A program made the position numbers and the translations under genes. A stretch of 64,000 nucleotides of DNA from contig NZ_JFHC01000039.1 of the NCBI RefSeq assembly GCF_000698595.1, positions 1 through 64,000 on the forward strand, given 5' to 3'. The stretch comes from Caballeronia glathei (GTDB taxonomy: Bacteria; Pseudomonadota; Gammaproteobacteria; Burkholderiales; Burkholderiaceae). The notes under the pieces are model-generated. The model ran no database searches. It was not told where the DNA came from and was given only the letters and a program-made list of their open reading frames with translations. Every line of letters starts with the position of its first letter. The stretch's first letter is position 1. Positions 7,127 to 15,971 of this stretch are shown here, piece after piece.

Positions 7127-8004
7127 GCATGCACCTCCGACGGATTAAGAACGAAGTCATATTCGAGTGAAAACCACGGGACGGAGATTTCTCGGCCATC
7201 GGGCGCGACGCCGGGCTCGTGTCGCTTCCACTCTGAGATGAGCGATGAGCGCACACCGAATACAACGTCCGAATCGAGGTACGGGTCACCGTCCCGGAAC
7301 ACGTGAGTGATGAGCGTCTCATAGCCGGGCGCTTCAATCATGAAATGCAGATGCGCGGGGCGCCAAGGATGGCGGCCGACCGCCGACAGCATGCGGCCCA
7401 CGGGCCCATCATGAGGAATGGGATATGCCTCAGCAAGTATTGAGCGAAAGTTGAAGAATCCTTCCGCGTCCGTTCTCAATCGGCCCCGCGCGCTATGTAC
7501 TACGTTGCCAGCTTCATCTTGGTTCTGCACGTCATAGAAGCCGTCTTCGTCTGACTGCCAAACATCGAGCAGCGCGTTTCGGACGGCTTGGCCGCCTGCG
7601 CCACGCACCTGGCCGCTTACATAGCAAGGCGCGCCTTTCGCTCCGTTCGAAATGTCGTCGCCGTTACTGTACAGCGGAGCGCCCTCGACGAAGAAAGGCC
7701 CGAAGACCGTCGCTTCGGTGCAGTTCGCAGGTTTGCGATTGTTCTGGGACATGACGAGCATCGATAGTCCCAACGTATCGGACAAGAGGATGAACTCCTG
7801 CCGCTTGTCGTCAGTGATATGACCCACTTCCGTCAGAAACTTGATTGCCTTGAACCACTCGTCCTCGGTGAGATGGACATCGCGAGCAAAAGCGTGGAGA
7901 TGTTGAACCAGGCTCGTCATCACCGTCCTCAGTCTCGCGTTTTCGCAGTTCGCGAATGAGGCAATGACGGCTTGTGTGATCGTGTCTTCGTTGATGTTGC
8001 GCAT
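7123..8004 (-). CDS. Hydroxyquinol 1,2-dioxygenase (intradiol)
   Basis: A 293-residue intradiol ring-cleavage dioxygenase with the N-terminal helical dimerisation domain and the Fe(III) beta-sandwich. Key motifs are FGPFFVEGAP, LLDVWQSDEDGFYD and AEAYPIPHDGPVG (the tyrosine ligands) and HPWRPAHLHFMI plus LITHVF (the histidine ligands). It cleaves 1,2,4-trihydroxybenzene to maleylacetate. I prefer hydroxyquinol over catechol or chlorocatechol because maleylacetate reductase follows and no cycloisomerase or dienelactone hydrolase is present. ATG 8004 has GGAGA at workable spacing. It is the first gene of the operon and faces a divergent LysR gene, with an operator-like element at 8085-8113. Confidence 0.88.
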   Translation of the reverse strand: MRNINEDTITQAVIASFANCENARLRTVMTSLVQHLHAFARDVHLTEDEWFKAIKFLTEVGHITDDKRQEFILLSDTLGLSMLVMSQNNRKPANCTEATVFGPFFVEGAPLYSNGDDISNGAKGAPCYVSGQVRGAGGQAVRNALLDVWQSDEDGFYDVQNQDEAGNVVHSARGRLRTDAEGFFNFRSILAEAYPIPHDGPVGRMLSAVGRHPWRPAHLHFMIEAPGYETLITHVFRDGDPYLDSDVVFGVRSSLISEWKRHEPGVAPDGREISVPWFSLEYDFVLNPSEVHA

Positions 8005-8084
8005 CGTGCGTGTCTCCGTTGTGCGCTCAGGCGTCTGAGAACAAAAGGTAAAGGGTCGTTCGATTAAATAAAAGGCCCGGAAGT

Positions 8085-8113
8085 GAAATGACATTTCCGC
8101 TTGAAGGAAAAAT
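8085..8113. promoter_or_regulatory. Shared LysR-box element, copy A
   Basis: A 29-base element with core ATTTCC-N7-GGAAAAAT, preceded by GAAATGAC. The inner TCC-N7-GGA fits the LysR T-N11-A rule. It lies in the divergent space between the dioxygenase gene and the LysR gene at 8302. Copies B (13319-13347) and C (15711-15739) share the core and orientation relative to their minus-strand genes. All three are followed on the gene side by an A-rich tract (T-rich on the transcribed strand). Confidence 0.7.
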
Positions 8114-8301
8114 AGGCTCACATGCGTGCGTTCGAACCATCAAACTCCGCCGATCGTCGGTTCTCCTCGGATTGTAGAAATTGGCTCTACAAATCGAGGA
8201 GTTCCAGTCGGTTTATTAATCGGCTCGCCGTCGGCATATTTGGCCTCAATGAATGGAAGAATCGCGCCAGATTCTTCCAGTTGAGCTCGAAGAGGAAGAC
8301 G

Positions 8302-9225
8302 ATGGACCGCTGGACGCAACTGCAGCTATTTGTACTGACTGCCGACTTAGGTAGCCTGTCGAAGGCCGCTGAACAACTCGACATGTCGAATGCAGCAGCA
8401 AGTCGAACGCTCAGTTCTCTCGAAGAGCGTCTCGGCGCGAGGCTCATAGAACGGACTACGCGGCGCATGTGGCTTACCGACGCAGGCCGCGAGTACCACC
8501 GCCGATGCACGGCCGTCATTTCCGAGTTGGCCGAAGCTGACTCGATTGCTTCTGAGGAGGCGGTTAGTCCGAGAGGCGTGCTCCGGGTAACCGGTTCCGT
8601 GTCGTTCGCGATGATGCATATCGCTCCCGCCCTACCTGAGTTCATCAGGCGCTATCCCAAGCTGTCAGTTCAGATTGTCGCGGCGAATCAATACCAGAAC
8701 TTCATCGAGGCTGGAATAGATATCGCCATACGTACGAAGGAGCATGAAGGAGATTCTGGCATCACGATTCGGCGTCTGGCCGAGACCAGACGAGTGATGG
8801 CGGCATCGCCAGCCTATCTGGCGGCTCGCGGGCGCCCTCAGAATCCCGAGGACCTGGAGCAACACAACATGCTTGTCTACAACCTCGCCGTCGACCCCTA
8901 TCTGCTTCACCTGCGTCGAGGAAAGGAAGAACGCAATATCTTCATTGAGAGCACTTTGGACTCAAACGAAGGTCAGGTTATCGTCGCCGCCGGGCGGGCA
9001 GGTTTGGGCATCGTTGTTCAGCCTCTCTACATTATTTACGATGACATCGTGTCCGGGCGTCTTATCCCAGTGCTTGAGGACTGGCAGTTGCCACGGCTGA
9101 CCATCAACTTGGCTTACCAAAGTCGGCGATATCAGCCCGCGAAAATTCGCGTGTTTACAGAATTCCTGATTGAGCGCGTGAAGAACCTCAATCTGGAGGA
9201 GCGCTGGATGACCTTCGCGACTTGA
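8302..9225 (+). CDS. LysR-family regulator of the hydroxyquinol/ABC regulon
   Basis: A 307-residue LysR protein. The helix-turn-helix LGSLSKAAEQLDMSNAAASRTL with LEERLGARLIERTTRRM occupies residues about 12-60, followed by an effector domain (HIAPALPEFIRRYPKLSVQI, then IDIAIRTKEHE). ATG 8302 is preceded by AGGA and matches the family N-terminus, so the 60 codons upstream are untranslated leader. It is divergent from the dioxygenase operon with element A between them, the normal place for the target of a LysR activator. Control of the ABC and binding-protein operons through elements B and C is inferred. Confidence 0.85.
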   Translation: MDRWTQLQLFVLTADLGSLSKAAEQLDMSNAAASRTLSSLEERLGARLIERTTRRMWLTDAGREYHRRCTAVISELAEADSIASEEAVSPRGVLRVTGSVSFAMMHIAPALPEFIRRYPKLSVQIVAANQYQNFIEAGIDIAIRTKEHEGDSGITIRRLAETRRVMAASPAYLAARGRPQNPEDLEQHNMLVYNLAVDPYLLHLRRGKEERNIFIESTLDSNEGQVIVAAGRAGLGIVVQPLYIIYDDIVSGRLIPVLEDWQLPRLTINLAYQSRRYQPAKIRVFTEFLIERVKNLNLEERWMTFAT

Positions 9226-9386
9226 CTTCATCGGTGGTGTCGACACCGTGATGCATCCCCGGACTGCTGATTGGGAAATCCTTCACCCAAGCGATGGTCA
9301 CGCGACCAAGCTTGTAGCCGCCTCGAAATGACGAAACGCCGACGCGCTCGCTGGAGCACGCCGGATTGCGTCAGTGCGAGTAAGAA

Positions 9387-10367
9387 TCAAACGGCCGCGG
9401 ATGCCTTTCTGCGAGCGAACCGTTCGAGCGGCGAAGCCAAAACCGCACCCAGACGTCCGTCGAGCAAGACCACGATGAGCAGCAACAGCCCATTCACGAG
9501 AAGAATCTGCGTGGACGTGGCGTTCAGTAAGCCGAGGCCGTTGTTCAGAATGGTGAGAATCAGAACGCCCATCGCGACGCCGAGTGGGGAACCGATACCG
9601 CCCCCCAGCGCAACCCCACCGACGATGGCCGCAGAGGCCGCCTGGAGCAGGATGTTGCTGCCCATTGTCGCTGAGGCGGTCGCGAGGCTCAGCGATAGAA
9701 GGCCTCCCCCGAGAGCCGACAATCCGCCGGAGATGACGAAGCCGACCGTCAGCGCCTTATCGACTCGAGCACCGCTCTGAATCGCCGCCTTTCGATGACC
9801 GCCTGATGCGTAGAGGTCACGACCTAGCGTGGTGAAGCGCAGGAACAGAGAAACCACAACGAAGCAGGCAATTGTGATGAGGCTTCGCGGAGAGAAGACG
9901 CCTGCCACGCTTTGGTCGAGGAAGTCGCTGACGTCGAGATTGCCGTAGCTCAAGACGCGACCGCCTGCGAGCCAGTACCCCACGCCGGTCAGAAACATCA
10001 TCGAGCCAACAGTGGTCACCAGAGAGGAGACGCCGAGCCATGGCAACAAGGCTGCGTTTGCGACGCCCACCACCACCCCGAAGATAACCGCGTACAGAAT
10101 GCCCAGCGAAGCACTATCGCCGCCGAACTTCACAGTGATGAGTCCGGCCACGGTCGAGATTGCCGCTACGCTCAGATCGAACTCGCCAGCAACCATCGTG
10201 ACCGAAAGCCCGAGTGCGATTATTCCGAGGAACGCAAACGCCTGGAAAATCGCGTACAGGTTCGCCTGCGAAAAGTAATGGTTGACGCTGAGGCCGAATA
10301 TAACCGGCATGCCGACGAGCAGGACAAGCCGAATCGCCAGATTGAGAAGTCGTTGAGATTGGTCCAT
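9387..10367 (-). CDS. ABC sugar-type importer permease 2 (RbsC-like)
   Basis: A 326-residue integral membrane protein with eight to ten predicted hydrophobic segments. It belongs to the BPD_transp_2 family, shown by VAGEFDLSVAAISTVAG near residue 60, GRDLYASGGHRKAAIQSG in the cytoplasmic coupling loop and AAIVGGVALGGGIGS near the end. ATG 10367 has an AGGAGA site. It is 14 bases downstream of a second, different permease gene, so the channel is probably a heterodimer, unlike the usual RbsC homodimer. It imports a sugar or polyol with the ATPase and the binding protein encoded at 14644. Confidence 0.88.
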   Translation of the reverse strand: MDQSQRLLNLAIRLVLLVGMPVIFGLSVNHYFSQANLYAIFQAFAFLGIIALGLSVTMVAGEFDLSVAAISTVAGLITVKFGGDSASLGILYAVIFGVVVGVANAALLPWLGVSSLVTTVGSMMFLTGVGYWLAGGRVLSYGNLDVSDFLDQSVAGVFSPRSLITIACFVVVSLFLRFTTLGRDLYASGGHRKAAIQSGARVDKALTVGFVISGGLSALGGGLLSLSLATASATMGSNILLQAASAAIVGGVALGGGIGSPLGVAMGVLILTILNNGLGLLNATSTQILLVNGLLLLIVVLLDGRLGAVLASPLERFARRKASAAV

Positions 10368-10381
10368 TTCCGAGTCTCCTG

Positions 10382-11392
10382 TTATTTCCGTCCCGGACCG
10401 AGCCGGGCGAGCAGCGCGCCGAACACCACCGCTGCGAGAACGACAATGCCTTTTGCGACCAGTTGATATTCGTAGCTGACGCCGCTTACCAAGAGGACGT
10501 TGCTGATAACGGCGAGGAAGATAGCGCCGGTGACTGCGTCCGAAATCTGCCCGCGACCGCCACGAATCGAAATACCACCGACCAGCACAGCTGCAATCGC
10601 GTTGAAGTCGAGGTCGATGCCGTAAGTCAGATTGCCTTGGGCTGACGACGAGGCAATCAAGGACCCGGCCAGTGCAGCCGCTGCGCCGGCGAACGCGTAA
10701 CAAACGAGCGTTGCAGCCATCGTTCGAAGTCCGGCGATACGCGCAACTTCAGCTCGCATTCCAAGCAACCGGATTTCCCGCCCGATACGCGACTTCTGGA
10801 GAATGAAGCTCGCGATTGCAGCGAAGATGGCCAACACCAGGATTTGCGTCGGCAGCCAGCCAAACAGCTTGCCTTGACCAAGCCAGGTGGCGTCGCCTTT
10901 ACCGATGACAGTCAGGCCGCCGGTGTAGATGACGCCTGCACCGATGATGATTGACGAGGTGGCAATCGTCGTGATGATGGGATTCGCTTTCCCTAGAGCG
11001 ATGATTCCGCCCTGAACGGCACCCATCAGCAGGCCGCTCAATACAACGAGGAACAGCGTCGCACCCAAACCTAAATGAATCAGCGCTGCAAACATGACGG
11101 TGGAGACCGCCGCCGTCGCACCCATCGATAGCATGAACAGATTGCCGCTGAGGGTGACGAGCGCCATGCCGATAGCGCCGATGCCGACTGCTGCTACCGA
11201 ATACATTAGCGACTGAACGTTCCCGAACTCCGTGAAGTGCGGCACGATGGCTGCAGCGACGATGATGAGAACAAGCGTGGCGATTCGAATCGATGCGGCA
11301 TGAATGCTCGTTGTTCCGAAAAGTGCCGATGCCCACCGTCGCAACGCAGTTGGCGACACTTGTGCAGTGGGCTCCAGAGCGGTCTTATGCAT
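10382..11392 (-). CDS. ABC sugar-type importer permease 1 (RbsC-like)
   Basis: A 336-residue membrane protein of the BPD_transp_2 family. It has LSGNLFMLSMGATAAVS where the ribose permeases have GGIDLSVG, then LGMRAEVARIAGLR in the coupling loop and AVLVGGISIRGGRGQ near the C-terminus. The ATG at 11392, with a perfect GGAGG, overlaps the end of the ATPase gene by eight bases. The loss of the Asp-Leu-Ser motif in the first conserved loop is notable compared with permease 2, which keeps FDLSV. The two are probably partners in one transporter. Confidence 0.87.
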   Translation of the reverse strand: MHKTALEPTAQVSPTALRRWASALFGTTSIHAASIRIATLVLIIVAAAIVPHFTEFGNVQSLMYSVAAVGIGAIGMALVTLSGNLFMLSMGATAAVSTVMFAALIHLGLGATLFLVVLSGLLMGAVQGGIIALGKANPIITTIATSSIIIGAGVIYTGGLTVIGKGDATWLGQGKLFGWLPTQILVLAIFAAIASFILQKSRIGREIRLLGMRAEVARIAGLRTMAATLVCYAFAGAAAALAGSLIASSSAQGNLTYGIDLDFNAIAAVLVGGISIRGGRGQISDAVTGAIFLAVISNVLLVSGVSYEYQLVAKGIVVLAAVVFGALLARLGPGRK

Positions 11393-12968
11393 TACGCACC
11401 TCCGCGGGTTGGTTTCGGAAAGAGACATGTCCGTGAGATGCGTCGCTATCGCCCGCGACGATGTCGTGGAGCAGCGTATCACCATCGATTTCAAATCGAG
11501 GCTTATGGCGGACCATTCGACCACGGAAGACGGTGAGAACGGTGTCGGCGAGTTCCAGAATTTCTTCGAGGTCTGTCGAGTAGAAGACAATCGCCAAGCC
11601 GTCGTCCGCCATCTTGCGAAGCGTCGAATAGATTTCCGCGCGAGCGCCAATGTCAACGCCTCGGGTGGGCTCGTTCAACAGCAACAGCCGAGGTGCGAGC
11701 GCGACGGCTTTCGCGAGCGACACCTTCTGCTGGTTACCACCGCTGAGAGTCGACACTTCATGAGGAAGGCGCTTCGGGTCGATGGCGAACATCGACGCGA
11801 GGCGTCGAGCCTCCTCCTGCTCACCGGCACGTCGCATAATTCCGGCCTTGCTGAACTTGGCCATGACGGAGGCAGTGATGTTGATAGCAATCGGCGCATC
11901 CAGAAAGACGCCCTTATCCGCGCGGTCCTCGGCGACGTATGCAATTCCTGCCTTCAGGGAACTGCGGATGCTGTCGAGCTTGATGGGCTGTGCATCGACC
12001 TTAACTGAGTTGGAGATGTCGCCGCGAAGCCCGGCGAGAGCCTCGACAAGAACTTCGGCGCCTGAACCAAGCTGACCGACGACCGCGAGAATCTCACCGG
12101 GCGCTACGTCGACCGACAGGTCTTTGACCTTATCTGCAACCGTCAGGCTGGACACCGACAGCCGCGGCGCGACGTCAGCGCGGCCCTCGGGTGGCGTGAC
12201 CTTGCTATGCACAAGTTCACGCCCAATCATTGCCTTGACCACTTCAGCAGTCGTCATGTCCGCGGTACGTTGCGTCAAAACGTGCTGGCCGTTGCGGAAA
12301 ACCGTGACCCGGTCCGTCAGCGCAAACACCTCATCGAGCCGGTGGCTCACAAAAATCATTGCGGTGCCTTGGTCGCGCAGCCTGCGCGCAACGTCAAAGA
12401 CTCGAACAATCTCGGCATCCGACAAGGTGGCAGTCGGCTCGTCGAGGAGCAGAACCTTCGCCTGCCGCGACATGCCTCGCGCGATTTCTACGAGTTGGCA
12501 TTCGGCGAGGCTGAGTCGAGATGCCGGAGCACCCAGCTTGACGTGTGACAATCCGACTGAGTCGAGATGCTCACGAACAGAGTCCCGATACTCACTGCGA
12601 CGGTAGATTTCGCTCTGGTCCGCGCCACCGAGAAGAATGTTATCAAGTACCGACAGCGTCGGAACGATTGCAAGCTCTTGGTGAACGATTGAGATGAGTC
12701 GAGGGTCGGTGCGACTCCCGAGTTTCAGATTGTGGCCGTCGACGGTGATTTCGCCGTCGTCGGGGTGAACGAGGCCGCCCAGAATCTTGATGAACGTGCT
12801 TTTACCAGCGCCGTTCTCTCCACACAGCGCATGAATTTCGCCGGGCGCCAGTTCGAGGCTGACGCCTGTCAGCGCCTTGACGCCACCATAATGTTTTGTG
12901 AGATTGCGAGCGCAGAGCAGACTCTGAACAGCTACCGGCTCAGCACCGGAATTCGCGTCTTGCAGCAT
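11385..12968 (-). CDS. ABC sugar-type importer ATPase (RbsA-like, two NBDs)
   Basis: A 527-residue protein with two fused nucleotide-binding domains. NBD1 has Walker A GENGAGKST (about residue 55), signature LSLAECQLVEIARG, Walker B VLLLDEPTATL and the H-loop FVSHR. NBD2 has a degenerate Walker A (GQLGSGAEVLVEAL), signature LSGGNQQKVSLAKA and LLLNEPTRGVD. Degeneracy in the second Walker A is normal in the RbsA/XylG group, although Ala-Glu at this position is unusual. ATG 12968 has GGAGG. It leads the transport operon, with element B about 350 bases upstream. Confidence 0.9.
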   Translation of the reverse strand: MLQDANSGAEPVAVQSLLCARNLTKHYGGVKALTGVSLELAPGEIHALCGENGAGKSTFIKILGGLVHPDDGEITVDGHNLKLGSRTDPRLISIVHQELAIVPTLSVLDNILLGGADQSEIYRRSEYRDSVREHLDSVGLSHVKLGAPASRLSLAECQLVEIARGMSRQAKVLLLDEPTATLSDAEIVRVFDVARRLRDQGTAMIFVSHRLDEVFALTDRVTVFRNGQHVLTQRTADMTTAEVVKAMIGRELVHSKVTPPEGRADVAPRLSVSSLTVADKVKDLSVDVAPGEILAVVGQLGSGAEVLVEALAGLRGDISNSVKVDAQPIKLDSIRSSLKAGIAYVAEDRADKGVFLDAPIAINITASVMAKFSKAGIMRRAGEQEEARRLASMFAIDPKRLPHEVSTLSGGNQQKVSLAKAVALAPRLLLLNEPTRGVDIGARAEIYSTLRKMADDGLAIVFYSTDLEEILELADTVLTVFRGRMVRHKPRFEIDGDTLLHDIVAGDSDASHGHVSFRNQPAEVRNA

Positions 12969-13432
12969 TGTCTTCCTCCAAACGCGGACACTCTTTGGTC
13001 GTCCGCTGTCAAGGGCTGATGCCTGTCACTGTCACCGACCTCCTGCGCGTAGCTGGTCGTGTGTGCGTGACGGCATACATGTCGAATAACGATGTCCCGC
13101 GTCGATGCTCGGCAGCTTGCGCCAAGACTCAGAAAGAGCCGAGAGGCACTGCGGCTTCAGCGACGCTGCTGTTAGTGGTCTTTGAGGAGAGGAATTCGCA
13201 GGGCATCGCTGCGTGCGCAGGAATGCATGTCGTCTCCAGCAGAAACTCGCGTCAGCGGCTTCGTTATTGTTGAGTTACAGGTTATTAGTTCGACTGCGAA
13301 AGAAAAATGCGCTGCGGCGAAATGATATTTCCGGTGGAAGGAAATATCCCTGCTGGCCGAAGCCCTCGAAAAAATCCGCGGAGCCGGACGTGGTGCCCGA
13401 CCAACCGCGCGTAACCTGAGCCCGTTGTTCCC
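12969..13432. other. Leader region of the ABC operon
   Basis: No gene seen. It carries LysR-box element B at 13319-13347. On the minus strand, just after the Gfo/Idh gene, there is a short stem TCCG-N6-CGGA followed by six T (13369-13388), possibly a weak terminator that would separate the Gfo/Idh transcript from the ABC operon. Confidence 0.5.
13319..13347. promoter_or_regulatory. Shared LysR-box element, copy B
   Basis: A 29-base element with perfect core ATTTCC-N7-GGAAAT, preceded by GAAATGAT. About 25 of 29 positions match copy A, and the upstream tract GAAAGAAAAATGCG (13298-13311) is shared exactly with copy C. It lies upstream of the ABC ATPase gene (start 12968), in the same relative orientation as the other copies. 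Confidence 0.7.
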
Positions 13433-14554
13433 TTAGAGAGCGACTCGCTGCCCCTGCGCCGACGACCGAATCGCCGCGTCCACGATGCGTTGGATTTCCC
13501 ACGCTTCGCGGAAATCCGGGAACGTGGGCGTGCCGTGCTCGATAGCTGCGATGAACTCAGCCATTTCAATGGTCTTCAAGTCATTGAAACCAAGCTGGTG
13601 CCCGCCGGCCACCGTGAAATTTTCGTAGGGAGGATGAGCCGGGCCTGCTTCGATACGGGTGAACCCCGATGTCCGAGGCTCGCCCCCCGCCTTGAAATAT
13701 TGAAGCTCATTGAAGCGCTCTTGTGAAAAGCACAGTGCGCCTTTCGCTCCGTACACCTCGAACTCGAGCTGCATCTTGCGGCCGGTTGCCGCCCAATTCG
13801 CCTCTATGGAACCGGAGCATCCCCGCTCAAACGTCACCATCAGTCGGGCGATGTCGTCGACTTTGACCTCACGCCGCTCGGACGAGCCTGGTGCCACCGG
13901 GCGAGTTTTGTTGACGGTCTCCAACTGCGCGTTGACCTGTGTGACGGCCCCAAGGAGGAATCGAGACATACCGACGATATGGTTGCCGATTTCGGCTAGT
14001 GCGCCGGCCCCGTTCTGAGGGTCAACTCGCCATCCATATGGAATCTCGGGGTCGGCCATGTAGTCTTCAGCGTGGACACCGCGAAAGCTCGTGATTTCTC
14101 CCAGTTCACCGGATGCAATCATCTCCCGTGCAAGCTTGAGCACGGGGTTTTTGATGTAGTTGTAGCCTACCTGCGTAACGACCTTCGCAGCCTCAGCAGC
14201 TTTCATCATCTCAAAGGCGTCGGCGGCCGACGGAGCAATCGGCTTCTCGCAATGTACGTGCTTCCCGGCGGCAATCGCGGCAAGAGCCATTTCCCGATGC
14301 AGACTGCATGGCGTCGTGATTGAGACAATCTCAACGCCGGGGTCGTCCAGCAACGTGCGCCAGTCAGTCGTCGCGCGTTCAAACCCGAAGTGCTCAGCCG
14401 CTTGCTTAGCACCTGCCTCACTCACATCGGCCACTGCCACCAACCGCGGCCTCAGCGAATTCGGAAAGGCGTTCGACACGGCACGGTACGCCAGTGCGTG
14501 CGCCTTTCCCATGAAACCAGTGCCAATCACACCTACGCCTAGTTCTCGTCTCAT
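13433..14554 (-). CDS. Gfo/Idh/MocA family dehydrogenase
   Basis: A 373-residue NAD(P)-dependent sugar or cyclitol dehydrogenase. It shows GVIGTGFMGKAHALAY at the N-terminus, HCEKPIAPS with the catalytic lysine near residue 98, and DYMADPEIPYGWR and AEIGNHIVGMSRFLLG, the latter carrying the His/Asp-type catalytic region. It is distinct from the IolG-like protein at 3052 (GVHAEDYM type). ATG 14554 has GGGAGA. It lies just downstream of the binding-protein gene, separated by a UUCG hairpin, so it most likely acts on the imported compound. Relatives oxidise position 3 of glycosides, or inositols; which applies is not evident. Confidence 0.85.
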   Translation of the reverse strand: MRRELGVGVIGTGFMGKAHALAYRAVSNAFPNSLRPRLVAVADVSEAGAKQAAEHFGFERATTDWRTLLDDPGVEIVSITTPCSLHREMALAAIAAGKHVHCEKPIAPSAADAFEMMKAAEAAKVVTQVGYNYIKNPVLKLAREMIASGELGEITSFRGVHAEDYMADPEIPYGWRVDPQNGAGALAEIGNHIVGMSRFLLGAVTQVNAQLETVNKTRPVAPGSSERREVKVDDIARLMVTFERGCSGSIEANWAATGRKMQLEFEVYGAKGALCFSQERFNELQYFKAGGEPRTSGFTRIEAGPAHPPYENFTVAGGHQLGFNDLKTIEMAEFIAAIEHGTPTFPDFREAWEIQRIVDAAIRSSAQGQRVAL

Positions 14555-14579
14555 CGCCGTCTCCCTTCGTAAGACGAAA

Positions 14580-14597
14580 GCGACCCCGAAGGGTCGC
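14580..14597 (-). terminator. UUCG-tetraloop hairpin between binding protein and Gfo/Idh genes
   Basis: On the minus strand GCGACCC-TTCG-GGGTCGC forms a 7-bp stem closed by a C(UUCG)G tetraloop, one of the most stable RNA loops, followed by a short TTTC. Such intercistronic hairpins commonly keep the 5' binding-protein message stable and abundant and partly terminate before the downstream gene. Confidence 0.5.
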
Positions 14598-14643
14598 GAA
14601 AAACCTCCCGCCGCCTGTGCGACGCTCAACCTTGCGGCGCGCG

Positions 14644-15609
14644 TTACTTCTTCTGCGAGTAGCAGACGTTGAGCGTTGCCTTGGTCGCAGCAGGATTCGG
14701 CAGATACTGGATGGCTTGCGGTGCCTTGCCCGTCGCGAGGTCCTTGGCGGCCCGTGCAGCGTACGCACCGTCGTCAAACGGGGACTGCTCGACCGTGGCG
14801 TATGCTTTTCCGGCGGAGATAGCTTCCACCGCACCGGAGTCGCAACCGTGGCCAATGATGACGAGCTTCGACGGGTCGAGTCCGAGGCGCTGTGCGGCAG
14901 TCACGACGCCGCGAAGTTGCGAGTCGTTCTCCGTGTAGACGCCTTTCACGTCCTTGAATTGGGTGAAGAGCGCCGAGGCTGCGGCTTCTGCCTTCACAGC
15001 GTCCCAGTCGGCCGGTTGGGAACCGACAACTTCGATTCCAGGCGCATTCTTCTTGAGGCCGTCCACGAAGCCTTGATAACGCTGAACTTGAGGCGGCGTA
15101 CCCATCGGTCCGTTGATGACGATGACCTTGCCTTTGTCACCATAGCCCTTTTCCTTGAAGCCCTGAATCATGGTCTTCGCGGCGACCTCGCCATTGCTGA
15201 TGTCGTTCGGGCCCGTGAAGACCTTCCAGTAACGGGAATACTTCTGGTCGGGCATCGAGTTCGAGATGACCAGCGGAATTTTGGCTTGGTCAATCTTGCG
15301 AATCGACGGGACCATGGCGCTCGAGTCCACAGGGATGAGAACGATGACATCGGGCTTCTGGGCAAGCGTCTGGTCGACCGCAGTGGCTTGTTCGTTTGGG
15401 TCGTAGTTGCTTACCTTCACGTCGAGCTTGAGGCCCTGAGCGGCCGCTTCTTTCTCGAAGCCCTTAGCATAAAGCGCCCAGTATTCAACGCTCTGCGTCG
15501 GCATGAGCAGCGCAACGCGAGGCTGGTCGGCCGCACGGGCACTCGTACCAAATGCGCTCGCGATGGTCGCCAGAGCAAAACAAGAAACGATGGATTTGCG
15601 GAAGTTCAT
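14644..15609 (-). CDS. Sugar-type ABC transporter substrate-binding protein (RbsB-like)
   Basis: A 321-residue periplasmic protein. Residues 1-26 are a signal peptide ending SARA, cleaved before ADQPRV. The mature part is a type I periplasmic-binding fold (Peripla_BP_4): VALLMPTQSVEYWALYAKGFEKEA, DVIVLIPVDSSAMV in the first lobe, and VYTENDSQLRGVVTAA and IGHGCDSGAVEAISAG in the second. ATG 15609 was chosen because the signal peptide starts there (MNFRKS); the preceding codons are leader. It supplies ligand to the ABC importer at 9387-12968. Element C lies about 100 bases upstream. Confidence 0.9.
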   Translation of the reverse strand: MNFRKSIVSCFALATIASAFGTSARAADQPRVALLMPTQSVEYWALYAKGFEKEAAAQGLKLDVKVSNYDPNEQATAVDQTLAQKPDVIVLIPVDSSAMVPSIRKIDQAKIPLVISNSMPDQKYSRYWKVFTGPNDISNGEVAAKTMIQGFKEKGYGDKGKVIVINGPMGTPPQVQRYQGFVDGLKKNAPGIEVVGSQPADWDAVKAEAAASALFTQFKDVKGVYTENDSQLRGVVTAAQRLGLDPSKLVIIGHGCDSGAVEAISAGKAYATVEQSPFDDGAYAARAAKDLATGKAPQAIQYLPNPAATKATLNVCYSQKK

Positions 15610-15710
15610 GCTGTGTCTCCAATAGGCCCCACGTCGTGGAAGAGCCGGGTTTTGATGTTTTGGTGGAGGCACAGTAAGGCTTGGTATCGGAAAGAAAAAT
15701 GCGACAGAAC

Positions 15711-15739
15711 GAAAAGTTATTTCCTCTCACTGGAAAAAT
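15711..15739. promoter_or_regulatory. Shared LysR-box element, copy C
   Basis: A 29-base element with core ATTTCC-N7-GGAAAAAT and the same 7-base spacing as copies A and B, preceded by the tract GAAAGAAAAATGCG shared exactly with B. It lies between the binding-protein gene (minus) and the TIM-barrel isomerase gene (plus), so it could serve both. Confidence 0.7.
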
Positions 15740-15971
15740 CGCCACGGCCTCGGAATGATTGCCCCGAAAGTTTGGAGAATCGATTCGATGAGCGTGATGG
15801 AGCGGTCCACAAGGTGGCAACCACCTGCACATTGCGCGATTGTCGATTTTTACTCTACTTCAAGACGATTCGAAGGCTGTTTATTCGTTGCGACTTCTAC
15901 GTAATAGTTCAGGACATCGATTCCCCACGACCGGCATCGAATCGCCTGTCGTCACTTTCAAGAGGTCTCAC

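Noticed and set aside
7123..8004. Chlorocatechol or catechol 1,2-dioxygenase
   Set aside because: No muconate cycloisomerase, dienelactone hydrolase or muconolactone isomerase gene accompanies it, while maleylacetate reductase does.
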